Below the pieces are notes generated by a model. That model did no database searches. It was given only the letters and a program-made list of their open reading frames with translations, and was not told the DNA's origin. The position numbers and the translations under genes are program-made. Of a stretch of DNA of 64,000 nucleotides, positions 26,214-34,838 are shown piece after piece. Numbering within the stretch: position 1 is the first letter of the stretch; each line of letters starts with the position of its first letter. The DNA is from Streptomyces agglomeratus (GTDB taxonomy: Bacteria > Actinomycetota > Actinomycetes > Streptomycetales > Streptomycetaceae). Location: positions 5,400,501 through 5,464,500 of the forward strand of contig NZ_MEHJ01000001.1 in the NCBI RefSeq assembly GCF_001746415.1. Reading direction: 5' to 3'.

Positions 26214-27716
26214 GTGCGTATACGACCGGCGGCCAAAGTGGCCGCCGTCCTGTTGTCCTCGGTCGTGCTCTGCTGGGCCGTTCTCTTCCATGCCCTGGGC
26301 TGGACCGCGCTGGTACGCGAGAGCGGCGGTTCGTGCGGCGGTGACGACTGCCCGGAGGGCCTGCCCGCCGTGCTCGTCCTGGCCGTCGTGTTCTCCGTCG
26401 GCGGTGTGGCTCTCATCGGCTGGACGCTGACGCGGGCGAAACTGAGCCGGGGGGCCGCCGCGGCCGTCGTGGTGAGCGGCCTGCTGGCCGGCCTGCTGCC
26501 CGGCGTGTACGGCTACCAGTGGCTCCGCGGCGAGCAGGCGCGCGCCGACGCGCCGGCGACGGCCGACGGGCCGGTGCGCGGCGCCGAGCGGCTGAAGCTC
26601 GCCTGGCGGACCGAACCAAACAGCGGCGCCGCCCCCCGCGGACTTCGCGGCTGGTCCGCCGGCGACACCGTCGTCCGGGTCCGCGCCGACGGGCTCTCCG
26701 CCCACGCCGTGCGGGACGGCAAACAGCGGTGGAACGTCACGGCGCCGGTCCGCCAGTCCGTGTGCGCCCAGAGCACGCGCCCGGCCGAGGGCATCGGACT
26801 CGTCGCCTACGGACGCCAGAACAAGCCCTGCCTGACGCTCGCCGCCGTACGGCTCGACAACGGCACCACGTTGTGGAAGCGGACACTCAAGGGTGAAGGC
26901 ATCGGCAAGGGCATCGCGCTGGGCGGCGCCACCGCCGTCACCCCGGAGGACGGGGCGGTGGTCGGACGCGACGCCGCGACCGGCGGCGAGCGGTGGCAGC
27001 GTCCGGTGCCCGAGCGCTGCAAGGCGCTGGCCGTGGGCGCGAGCGCCGCGCGCACCCTGGTGGTCGAGGAGTGCCTCCCGGCGAAGACTGGCGGCGCCGT
27101 CGGCGCGCGGCTGCTCGCCCTCGACACCCGTACCGGCGAGGAGCGGTGGGCCACGAAGCTGCCGGTGGAGAGCGCGGGCACCGCGTACGTGTACTCCGCC
27201 GAGCCGGCCGTGATCGGTTTCCAGGAGTCCGACCAGCGGGGCGTCCGCGCGGTGCTCGCCTTCGACGACCGGGGCACCAGGCGCGCGGCCGTGCCGTTCA
27301 CCGGCCGTTCGGGTGACCTCGACATCAGACTCTCCGAGGCGGACCTGACCACCGAGGGCCCCTTCGTGGCGGGCGACACGCTGGTCGCCGCCATGAAGAA
27401 GCCGGGCGAGGACCAGCCCCAGTACGTCGGCGGGTTCTCGCTCGCGGACGGCAGGGAGCTGTGGCGTACCGGCAGGCTCGGCGTCATCGGCGCGCTCGCC
27501 CTGCGGGAGGACGGACGGGTCGCGGCGCTGACGTCCGGCTGGCCCCGTACGGACGTCGTCGTGCTCGACCCGGCCGCGAAGGGCGCCGCACGCAAGACGG
27601 CGCTGGGGGCGGAGGCGCCGGTGTCGATCGACGCCGACATGCTCGCGGTCAGCGACGGCTATGTCGTCGTCAACCGGTACACCGACGGGGAGCCGTCGGT
27701 GTTCGCCGTGCGCTGA
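26214..27716 (+). CDS. Membrane protein with PQQ-like beta-propeller domain
   Basis: 500 residues from GTG 26214. Three predicted membrane helices lie in the first 110 residues (about 8-30, 50-72, 82-102), with a short CGGDDC loop between the first two that could form a disulfide. The remainder is extracytoplasmic and contains PQQ-type propeller repeats (GKQRWNVT, GTTLWKRT, GEERWATK, GRELWRTG). Such propellers are usually binding scaffolds rather than quinoprotein enzymes when, as here, the PQQ-ligating residues are not obvious. It is transcribed convergently to the fab operon. Confidence 0.85.
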   Translation: MRIRPAAKVAAVLLSSVVLCWAVLFHALGWTALVRESGGSCGGDDCPEGLPAVLVLAVVFSVGGVALIGWTLTRAKLSRGAAAAVVVSGLLAGLLPGVYGYQWLRGEQARADAPATADGPVRGAERLKLAWRTEPNSGAAPRGLRGWSAGDTVVRVRADGLSAHAVRDGKQRWNVTAPVRQSVCAQSTRPAEGIGLVAYGRQNKPCLTLAAVRLDNGTTLWKRTLKGEGIGKGIALGGATAVTPEDGAVVGRDAATGGERWQRPVPERCKALAVGASAARTLVVEECLPAKTGGAVGARLLALDTRTGEERWATKLPVESAGTAYVYSAEPAVIGFQESDQRGVRAVLAFDDRGTRRAAVPFTGRSGDLDIRLSEADLTTEGPFVAGDTLVAAMKKPGEDQPQYVGGFSLADGRELWRTGRLGVIGALALREDGRVAALTSGWPRTDVVVLDPAAKGAARKTALGAEAPVSIDADMLAVSDGYVVVNRYTDGEPSVFAVR

Positions 27717-27741
27717 CCGGCGCCGGGAACCGCTGGACGGC

Positions 27742-27782
27742 GAAGGCCCTGCCGGGAGCACGGAGCTCCCGGCAGGGCCTTT
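27742..27782. terminator. Bidirectional terminator between propeller gene and fabF
   Basis: An inverted repeat AAGGCCCTGCCGGGAG...CTCCCGGCAGGGCCTT forms a 16-bp stem with a 9-base loop. It lies between convergent stops at 27716 and 27802. Confidence 0.9.
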
Positions 27783-27801
27783 CGGCTGTGCGACGCGCGG
27801 A

Positions 27802-29064
27802 TCAGACCGAACGGAAGGCCAGCACCACGTTGTGGCCGCCGAAGCCGAACGAGTTGTTGATCGCGGAAATCGTGCCCTCGGGCAGGGCGCGCGGTTCGCC
27901 GCGCACGATGTCGGCGTCGACGTCGGCGTCCAGGTCGTCGACGTTGATGGTCGGCGGAGCCGTCCGGTGGTGCAGCGCGAGCACCGTCGCGACGGTCTCG
28001 ATGCCGCCGGCGCCGCCCAGCAGGTGCCCGGTCATCGACTTCGTGGCGGACACCGCCACGTGGTCGAGGTCGTCACCGAGGACCCGGCGCAGCGCCTTGA
28101 TCTCCGCGACGTCGCCCTGCGGGGTCGATGTGGCGTGGGCGTTGAGGTGCACGATCTCATCCGGCTTCAGACCGGTGTCGTCGAGCAGGTTCTGCATGGC
28201 GGCGGCGATGCCGCGGCCGCTCGGCTCGGGCTGCGCGATGTGGTGCGCGTCGGCGGACAGGCCCTGGCCGACGACCTCGCAGTACACCCGCGCACCGCGC
28301 GCGGCGGCGTGCTCGGCCGACTCCAGGACGACGACGCCCGCGCCCTCGCCGAGGACGAAGCCGTCGCGGCCCGTGTCGTATGGACGCGAGGCCTTCTCGG
28401 GCTCGTCGTTGCTCTTGGACATCGCCATCATGTTGGCGAAGGCCGCGATCGGCAGCGGGTGGATCGCCGCTTCCGTACCGCCGGCCACGACCACGTCGGC
28501 GCGCCCGGTGCGGATCATCTCGACGGCGTAACCGATGGCTTCGGCGCCGGAGGCGCACGCGGAGACCGGAGTGTGCACGCCCGCCTGGGCGTTGACCTCC
28601 AGGCCCACGTTGGCGGAGGGGCCGTTCGGCATGAGCATGGGCACGGTGTGCGGGGAGACGCGGCGTACGCCCTTCTCCTTCAGCACGTCGTACTGGTCGA
28701 GCAGGGTCGTGACGCCGCCGATGCCGGAGGCGATGACCGTCCCCAGGCGGTTCGGCTGGATCTTGTCGTCCTCGCCCGCCTTGCCGGTGTAACCGGCGTC
28801 GGCCCACGCCTCACGGGCCGCGATCAGCGCGAACTGCGCCGAGCGGTCCAGCTTGCGGGCCAGCGGGCGGGGCAGTACGTCGCCCGGGTCGACGGCCGCG
28901 AGGGCCGCGATGCGGACGGGCAGTTCGGCGAAGCGCTCGCCCTCCAGGGGCTTGACGCCGGAACGTCCGGCCAGCAGGCCTTCCCAGGTCGATGCGGCGT
29001 CGCCACCCAGCGGTGTTGTTGCGCCGATACCGGTGACGACCACGGTGCGATTGGTCGGGCTCAC
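27802..29064 (-). CDS. fabF: Beta-ketoacyl-ACP synthase II
   Basis: 420-residue condensing enzyme of type II fatty acid synthesis, elongating acyl-ACP with malonyl-ACP. The catalytic triad is Cys170 (VSACASGAE), His310 (NAHATSTPQGD) and His347 (KSMTGHLLGG), and the Gly-rich C-terminus NNSFGFGGHN is intact. GTG start at 29064. It is the last gene of the fabD-fabH-acpP-fabF operon. Sequence features point to the primary-metabolism enzyme, not a polyketide ketosynthase: there is no chain-length-factor partner. Confidence 0.97.
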   Translation of the reverse strand: MSPTNRTVVVTGIGATTPLGGDAASTWEGLLAGRSGVKPLEGERFAELPVRIAALAAVDPGDVLPRPLARKLDRSAQFALIAAREAWADAGYTGKAGEDDKIQPNRLGTVIASGIGGVTTLLDQYDVLKEKGVRRVSPHTVPMLMPNGPSANVGLEVNAQAGVHTPVSACASGAEAIGYAVEMIRTGRADVVVAGGTEAAIHPLPIAAFANMMAMSKSNDEPEKASRPYDTGRDGFVLGEGAGVVVLESAEHAAARGARVYCEVVGQGLSADAHHIAQPEPSGRGIAAAMQNLLDDTGLKPDEIVHLNAHATSTPQGDVAEIKALRRVLGDDLDHVAVSATKSMTGHLLGGAGGIETVATVLALHHRTAPPTINVDDLDADVDADIVRGEPRALPEGTISAINNSFGFGGHNVVLAFRSV

Positions 29065-29142
29065 AGGAATTCTTTCTCCACGTGTAGAGGGTGCTGAATT
29101 TTCACGGCGCCACCGCCGGGCGGCGACACAGGACCGGCCGGA

Positions 29143-29391
29143 TCAGGCCTGGTGCTTGAGGATGTAGTCGGCAGCGTCGCCGACCGTCTTGAGGTTCTTG
29201 ACGTCCTCGTCGGGAATCTTGACGTCGAAGCGCTCTTCGGCGGCGACGACGACCTCGACCATGGACAGCGAGTCGACGTCCAGGTCGTCGGTGAAGGACT
29301 TGTCCAGCTGGACGTCCTCGGTGGGGATGCCGGCGATCTCGTTGACGATCTCGGCGAGACCGGTGACGATCTCTTCCTGAGTGGCGGCCAT
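29143..29391 (-). CDS. acpP: Acyl carrier protein
   Basis: 82-residue acidic carrier protein of fatty acid synthesis. Phosphopantetheine attaches at Ser41 in the DVDSLSMVE motif. The start ATG 29391 is set by length and by the family N-terminus; upstream in-frame codons are part of the fabH-acpP gap. It sits between fabH (70 bp upstream) and fabF (78 bp downstream), as in other Streptomyces. Confidence 0.97.
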   Translation of the reverse strand: MAATQEEIVTGLAEIVNEIAGIPTEDVQLDKSFTDDLDVDSLSMVEVVVAAEERFDVKIPDEDVKNLKTVGDAADYILKHQA

Positions 29392-29461
29392 TGTGGCGCT
29401 CCTTCGGTGTTGAGCAGAGGGAATTGGGTGGTGCGGCAGGCCGGAAACGGTCCGGACGTGC

Positions 29462-30493
29462 CTAGGGGAGGGTAACGACCGTCGCGGCGTAGACGAGACC
29501 CGCCCCGAAGCCGATGACCAGCGCGGTGTCGCCGCTCTTCGCCTGTCCGGTCGCCAGAAGCCGCTCCATCGCGAGCGGAATCGAGGCGGCCGAGGTGTTA
29601 CCGGTGGTTTCGACGTCACGGGCGACCGTGACGTGCTCCGGCAGCTTCAGAGTCTTCACCATCGAGTCGATGATCCGCATGTTCGCCTGGTGCGGAATGA
29701 AGACGTCGAGGTCGTCCGCGGTGATCCCGGCAGCGTCGAGCGCCTGCTGGGCGACCTTCGCCATCTCGAAGACGGCCCAGCGGAAGACCGCCTGGCCCTC
29801 CTGCGTGATGGCCGGGAACTTGACCTCGCCCTTGGAGTCCAGGGGCAGTTGGGACACGTCGCCGATGCGGAAGCGGTCCCACGGCACGGTCTGCTTGATC
29901 GTGCCTGCCTTGTCGCCCTCGGACCCCCAGACGGTCGGGCCGATGTGCGGTTCCTGGGCGGGGCCCACGACGACCGCTCCGGCACCGTCGCCGAACAGGA
30001 AGGCCGTCGCGCGGTCCTCCAGGTCGGTCAGGTCGGAGAGCCGCTCGACGCCGATGACCAGGACGTACTTCGCGCTGCCTTCGACGACCATGCCCTTGGC
30101 GAGGGTCAGGCCGTAGCCGAAACCGGCGCAGCCGGCCGAGATGTCGAAGGCGGCCGGCTTCTTGGCGCCGATCTTGTCCGCGATCTCGGTCGCGACGGCC
30201 GGGGTCTGCTGGAAGTGCGAGACGGTGGACACGATGACGCCGTCCACCTCTCCCGCGGTGATCCCGGCGTCGGCCAGCGCCTTGCCGGCGGCCTCGACCG
30301 ACATGGCGGCCACGGTCTCCTCGTCGGAGGCCCAGTGGCGGGTCACGATGCCGGAGCGGGAGCGGATCCACTCGTCGGACGAGTCGATCGTCTCGAGGAT
30401 CACCTCGTTGGGCACGACACGGGTCGGACGGTAGCCGCCGACCCCCATGATGCGCGCGTACGGGGCGCCCTGGCTGGGCTTGATCTTCGACAT
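29462..30493 (-). CDS. fabH: Beta-ketoacyl-ACP synthase III
   Basis: 343-residue initiating ketosynthase that condenses short (branched) acyl-CoA with malonyl-ACP and so sets the iso/anteiso fatty acid profile. Catalytic residues are Cys122 (ISAGCAGFGYG), His268 (IPHQANMRI) and Asn299 (TTGNTSAAS). It starts 15 bp after fabD, implying translational coupling. Length and motifs are canonical. Confidence 0.97.
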   Translation of the reverse strand: MSKIKPSQGAPYARIMGVGGYRPTRVVPNEVILETIDSSDEWIRSRSGIVTRHWASDEETVAAMSVEAAGKALADAGITAGEVDGVIVSTVSHFQQTPAVATEIADKIGAKKPAAFDISAGCAGFGYGLTLAKGMVVEGSAKYVLVIGVERLSDLTDLEDRATAFLFGDGAGAVVVGPAQEPHIGPTVWGSEGDKAGTIKQTVPWDRFRIGDVSQLPLDSKGEVKFPAITQEGQAVFRWAVFEMAKVAQQALDAAGITADDLDVFIPHQANMRIIDSMVKTLKLPEHVTVARDVETTGNTSAASIPLAMERLLATGQAKSGDTALVIGFGAGLVYAATVVTLP

Positions 30494-30507
30494 GCTCTCT
30501 CGGGCTC

Positions 30508-31434
30508 CTATCGCGCCGCGTGCTCAGCGATGAGCGCGCGGGCCGCGTCGAGGTCGTCGGGGGTCTTGAGCGCCACAGTCTGCACGCCGGGCAGCGCGCG
30601 CTTGGCGAGGCCGGTCAGCGTGCCGCCGGGGCAGACCTCGATGAGCGCCGTGGTGCCCAGCTCCTTGAGCGTCTCCATGCACAGATCCCAGCGGACCGGG
30701 CTGGAAACCTGGCTGACCAGACGCGCGACGACCTCGGAGCCGGTGGAGACGGTACGGCCGTCGGCGTTCGAGACGTACGTGACGGCCGGGTCGGAGACCA
30801 CCAGATCCTGCGCGGCCTTGCCCAGCTCCGTGACCGCCGGCTCCATGTGGAGCGTGTGGAACGCGCCGGCGACCTTGAGCGGCATCACGCGGCGTACGCC
30901 CTCGGGCTTGTCCTCGGCGAGCGCGGCGAGCTGCTCCATCGTGCCTGCGGCGACGATCTGGCCCGCGCCGTTGACGTTCGCCGGGGTCAGGCCCAGCTTG
31001 TCCAGGTGCGGGACGACGACTTCGGCGTCGCCGCCGAGCAGAGCCGACATGCCGGTCTCGGTGACGGCCGCGGCCTTGGCCATGCCCAGGCCCCGGGTGC
31101 GCACGAAACCGAGAGCGGCCTCTTCGGTGAGCACACCGGCGTACGCGGCGGCGGTGATCTCACCGACGCTGTGACCGGCGACCGCAGAGACGTCCGGGCG
31201 GGCGTCGAGCGCGGCGGCGGACAACAGTCCGGCGGCCACCAGCAGGGGCTGCGCGACGGCCGTGTCGCGGATCGCGTCCGCGTCGGCCTGCGTGCCGTAG
31301 TGGACAAGGTCGAGCCCGATGGCGTCGGACCAGGCGGCGAGCCGGTCGGCGGCGCCGGGGAGGTCGAGCCAGGGAGTCAGGAAGCCGGGCGTCTGGGCGC
31401 CTTGGCCGGGAGCGACGAGTACGAGCACCCTCAC
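30508..31434 (-). CDS. fabD: Malonyl-CoA:ACP transacylase
   Basis: 308-residue acyltransferase loading malonate onto acyl carrier protein. It has Gln11 in the opening PGQGAQ motif, nucleophile Ser89 (GHSVGE), Arg in FVRTRGL, and a late His (GAFHTLHM). It uses a GTG start at 31434. It is the first gene of the fab operon; the FasR gene ends 84 bp upstream, with an inverted repeat in between. Confidence 0.97.
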   Translation of the reverse strand: MRVLVLVAPGQGAQTPGFLTPWLDLPGAADRLAAWSDAIGLDLVHYGTQADADAIRDTAVAQPLLVAAGLLSAAALDARPDVSAVAGHSVGEITAAAYAGVLTEEAALGFVRTRGLGMAKAAAVTETGMSALLGGDAEVVVPHLDKLGLTPANVNGAGQIVAAGTMEQLAALAEDKPEGVRRVMPLKVAGAFHTLHMEPAVTELGKAAQDLVVSDPAVTYVSNADGRTVSTGSEVVARLVSQVSSPVRWDLCMETLKELGTTALIEVCPGGTLTGLAKRALPGVQTVALKTPDDLDAARALIAEHAAR

Positions 31435-31495
31435 ACTCTCTCTTGTGGACGGTGCTGCGTACCCGTGGGGACAGGGACCAAGAACCGTCGGGGGA

Positions 31496-31514
31496 TTTGT
31501 TGGTGTTCGACAAA
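31496..31514 (-). promoter_or_regulatory. Inverted repeat upstream of fabD, candidate FasR operator
   Basis: On the plus strand this reads TTTGTTGGTGTTCGACAAA. It has 5-bp perfect arms (TTTGT/ACAAA) and an additional matched G/C pair inside (TTTGTnGnnnnnCnACAAA). It begins 3 bp past the fasR stop and lies 61 bp upstream of the fabD start. FasR of S. coelicolor is known to bind and activate the fab operon promoter; assigning this repeat as the site is an inference. Confidence 0.65.
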
Positions 31515-31517
31515 AGT

Positions 31518-32717
31518 CTAGGACTGCGGGTCGCCGTCGGCCAGACGCCCCAGGATGAGGGCGATCCGCAGAGTGAAGGCGGATCGAACATCGGAGGGTG
31601 ACCAGCCGGTGACATCAGTCACACGTCGGAGCCGGTATCGCACGGTGTTGGGGTGGACGAAAAGCATCCGCGCCGCCCCTTCGAGGCTGCTCGCCTGCTC
31701 CAGATACACACTCAGTGTCTCCAGCAGAGCCGAGCCCGCTTCTTCCAGCGGTCTGTAGATCTCCTCCACCAACTGGTCCCGCGCGGCAGGATCCGAAGCG
31801 ATCGCCCGCTCCGGCAGCAGATCGTCCGCGAGAACCGGACGCGGGGCGTCCTGCCATGCCTGGCACGCCTTGAGCCCCGCCGCGGCGGCCTGCGCGGACC
31901 GGGTCGCCGCGAGCAGGTCGGGCACGATGGGCCCCGCGACCACCGGCCCGGCGGCGTACGGTCCGATCAGGGCCTTCGCGACCTGGAGGGGGTTGTCGCT
32001 GCCGCCCGCGATGACCACCAGGCGGCTGCCGAGCACCCCGGTCAGCACCTGGAGCTTGGCGTGCCGGGCGGCGCGGCGGATGGCCTCGACCGTCAGCTCG
32101 GAGTCGCCGTCGGGCGCGGTGCCGAGAACGACGCAGACGTGCTCGGGGGAGTTCCAGCCGAGCGCGGCGGCGCGGGACACCGCGCCCTCGTCCGCCTCGC
32201 CGGACAGCACCGCGTTCACGACGAGCGATTCGAGCCGGGCGTCCCAGGCGCCGCGGGCCTCGGCGGCCTGCGCGTACACCTGGGCGGTGGCGAAGGCGAT
32301 CTCGCGGGCGTACACGAGCAGCGCCTCGCGCAGGATCGACTCGTCGCCGGGCGCCGCGACCTCCTCGATCGCCGTCTCCATGACCTCGATCGTCGTACGC
32401 ACCATCTCGACGGTCTGGCGCAGCGTGATCGCCCGGGTCAGCTCGCGGGGCGCGGTGCCGAAGACGTCGGTGGAGATGGCCTGCGGGGTCTCGGGATGCC
32501 GGAACCACTCGGTGAAGGCGGCGATACCGGCCTGGGCGACCAGGCCGATCCACGACCTGTTCTCCGGCGGCATGGCCCGGTACCACGGCAGCGTCTCGTC
32601 CATGCGGGCGATCGCGTTCGCGGCGAGGCGGCCGGAGGACTTCTCCAGCCGGCGCAGGGTCGCGGAATGCGGGTGGGCGGCTTTCGCGGCGGGCTGCTCA
32701 GGATCGGGTTGGGGCAC
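31518..32717 (-). CDS. fasR: FasR, PucR/CdaR-type activator of fatty acid synthesis genes
   Basis: 399 residues from GTG 32717, giving an N-terminus MPQPDPEQ. The central GGDEF-like/PucR sensor region spans roughly residues 50-300, and the C-terminal PucR helix-turn-helix (HPNTVRYRLRRVTDVTGW) lies at about 355-380. The orthologous protein in S. coelicolor, encoded immediately upstream of fabD, activates fabDHPF transcription; position and family both match here. No membrane segment is seen. It probably shares the operon's 5' region but has its own promoter. Confidence 0.9.
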   Translation of the reverse strand: MPQPDPEQPAAKAAHPHSATLRRLEKSSGRLAANAIARMDETLPWYRAMPPENRSWIGLVAQAGIAAFTEWFRHPETPQAISTDVFGTAPRELTRAITLRQTVEMVRTTIEVMETAIEEVAAPGDESILREALLVYAREIAFATAQVYAQAAEARGAWDARLESLVVNAVLSGEADEGAVSRAAALGWNSPEHVCVVLGTAPDGDSELTVEAIRRAARHAKLQVLTGVLGSRLVVIAGGSDNPLQVAKALIGPYAAGPVVAGPIVPDLLAATRSAQAAAAGLKACQAWQDAPRPVLADDLLPERAIASDPAARDQLVEEIYRPLEEAGSALLETLSVYLEQASSLEGAARMLFVHPNTVRYRLRRVTDVTGWSPSDVRSAFTLRIALILGRLADGDPQS

Positions 32718-32775
32718 GGGACAAGACTGCCTTATCGGAACCCGTGGTCGGTGGGCCGGGGCTACGGTGGGCCTC

Positions 32776-33435
32776 GTGATTTCCGTACGGCGTTCCGCGG
32801 ACCGCTTCCGCGGCGGTGACGCCCCCGCCGGCATCGAGTCCCTGCACGCCTTCTCCTTCGGGCACTTCTACGACCCGGACCACCTGCGCTTCGGGGCGGT
32901 CCTGGCCTGCAACGAGGAACGCCTGGCACCCGGAGCGGGCTTCGACGAGCACCCGCACAGCCACACCGAGATCGTCACCTGGGTCGTCGAGGGGGAGCTG
33001 ACCCACCGCGACTCGGCCGGGCACGCGACCGTGGTGCGCCCCGGCGACGTGCAGCGGCTCAGCTCGGGCGGCGGGGTGCGGCACGTCGAGCGCAACGACG
33101 GCGACGTGCCGCTGGTGTTCGTACAGATGTGGCTGGCGCCGCGCGACCCCGGCGGCGAGCCGTCGTACGAGGTGGTGCGCGGCATCGCGGACGCCACGCC
33201 GTACGCCCTGCCCGCCGCCGGCGCGCTGCTGCACGTCCGGCGGCCGGGCGCCGGCGAGCGCACGGCCGTCCCGGACGCGCCGCTGGTGTACGCCCACGTC
33301 GTACGGGGCCGCTTCGGACTCGGGGAGTACGCGCTCGGGCCCGGTGACGCGGCCCGGATCACCGGGGCGGACGGCCTGGAGCTGGTGGCGGACGCCGGCC
33401 CGGCCGAGGTGCTGCTGTGGGAGATGAGCGGCTGA
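32776..33435 (+). CDS. Pirin-family cupin protein
   Basis: 219-residue bicupin-like pirin. Metal-binding residues His59, His61 (DEHPHSHTE), His103 and Glu105 (VRHVERN) are all in place, so a quercetinase-type dioxygenase or redox-sensor function is possible. It starts at GTG 32776, 58 bp from the divergent fasR start, so the two may share control elements. It ends 8 bp before the convergent L,D-transpeptidase stop. Confidence 0.9.
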   Translation: MISVRRSADRFRGGDAPAGIESLHAFSFGHFYDPDHLRFGAVLACNEERLAPGAGFDEHPHSHTEIVTWVVEGELTHRDSAGHATVVRPGDVQRLSSGGGVRHVERNDGDVPLVFVQMWLAPRDPGGEPSYEVVRGIADATPYALPAAGALLHVRRPGAGERTAVPDAPLVYAHVVRGRFGLGEYALGPGDAARITGADGLELVADAGPAEVLLWEMSG

Positions 33436-33443
33436 GGCGTACG

Positions 33444-34640
33444 TCAGCCCTTCAGCGCGCTCTTGGCCTTCCACTGCTCCCAGGACAGGTTCCACGCGCC
33501 GTAGCCGTTGCCCTCGGCGACCGTGCCCTTGGTGTCCTCGCCCTTGATCTCGAACGGGTCGCCCACCCGGACCTGGCCGTAGAAGTACGCCGCGTCCGCG
33601 TCGCTCATGCCGATGCAGCCCGAACTCATGTTGGCCCTGCCGAAGTAGCGGGCGTTCCAGGGGGCGGCGTGCGCGTACATCCCGGACCAGGTGAGCCGCA
33701 TCGAGTAGTCGACCATCTTGTCGTACGCGTTCGCCAGGCCCACGGTCTCCGAGTTCATGTTGATGGTGCCCTCCTTCGACATGAGGACGGCCGTGCCCCG
33801 CCAGGACCGCTTGACGCCGCCGGGGGTGCCGCCGGAGACCGGGATCTCCCGGACCGTCTTCCCGTCCCGTACCAGAGTGAGGCGCTTGCGGTCGAGATCG
33901 ACCCGTACGACCTGGTTCGCGCCGACGGTGAAGCCGGTCAGGTAGTCGCGGACGAACCAGCCCCCGCCGGGCCCGGAATCGGTGCCGTTGAGCTGGGCGT
34001 CGAGGGTCACCTTCGTGCCCGCCTTCCAGTACTCCTTCGGCCGCCAGTCCGCGCGGTCCTTGCCGGAGTGGTCCCGGACCCAGCCCCAGGAGCCCTCGGT
34101 GCCGTTCGAGGTGGTGACCTTGAGCTGCTTCTCCACGTCGGCCTTCCTCGCGACCGGGCGGTCGAAGACGACGGACAGCGGCTGGCCGACGCCGACCGTG
34201 GTGTTCTTGCCGGGTGCCAGCGACAGCTTGTTGACGTGACCGGCGGCGGCCGTGGTGAACGAGGTCCTGCTCGTGGCCTTGCGGCCGTCGCCGGTACGGG
34301 TCCTCGCCTCCACCGTGTACGTCGTGCCGGGCACCGCCTTGCGGTCCGAGGTCCACGACGCCTTGCCGGGCGCCGGCCGGCCGGGGAGCCGCCGGCCCTC
34401 GGCGTCGACGACCGTCACGGAGGTCAGCGTGCCGTCCTTCACCGTGACCACGACCGGCTTCCCGGCCGCCGCGCCCCTGCCGTCCGGGGCCACGGTGACG
34501 GTCGCCGGGCGGTCGGACCCGCCGGCCCGCTTGCCGTCGGCGGACGGCGCGACGCTCGCGCCGCCGGACGAACAGGCACAGAGCACGGCGCTCAGTACGC
34601 CGGCCACGGCAGCGGAACGCGACGCACGTATCTGACTCAC
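33444..34640 (-). CDS. L,D-transpeptidase, predicted lipoprotein with Ig-like domains
   Basis: 398 residues from GTG 34640, with GGAGG 6 bases upstream. A lipoprotein signal ends at Cys23 (SAVLCAC). Two beta-rich Ig-like domains (about 45-135 and 140-235) precede the YkuD catalytic domain (240-370). Catalytic His324 (YAHAAPWN) and Cys342 (SSGCIGMSD) are intact. It forms 3-3 cross-links in peptidoglycan outside the membrane. It is divergent from the FemAB-MurJ genes, giving an envelope-dedicated cluster. Confidence 0.95.
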   Translation of the reverse strand: MSQIRASRSAAVAGVLSAVLCACSSGGASVAPSADGKRAGGSDRPATVTVAPDGRGAAAGKPVVVTVKDGTLTSVTVVDAEGRRLPGRPAPGKASWTSDRKAVPGTTYTVEARTRTGDGRKATSRTSFTTAAAGHVNKLSLAPGKNTTVGVGQPLSVVFDRPVARKADVEKQLKVTTSNGTEGSWGWVRDHSGKDRADWRPKEYWKAGTKVTLDAQLNGTDSGPGGGWFVRDYLTGFTVGANQVVRVDLDRKRLTLVRDGKTVREIPVSGGTPGGVKRSWRGTAVLMSKEGTINMNSETVGLANAYDKMVDYSMRLTWSGMYAHAAPWNARYFGRANMSSGCIGMSDADAAYFYGQVRVGDPFEIKGEDTKGTVAEGNGYGAWNLSWEQWKAKSALKG

Positions 34641-34838
34641 GAAAAGCCTCCAGAAAGGGGTGGGATGTCCGGACTCTAGGCCGCGAAAAGCGCCGGAAAC
34701 CGGCGTGGCGGCCATGTGACAGCGGCTGAAGACAAACCGTCGCCGTCCGGTCACATTCGTCGCGCGATGCGGTCATGGCGGGCTGTGAATCTCCTTGCCG
34801 CCCCACCGACGAGGGGGCGGAAAACGGAGGCTCACGCT

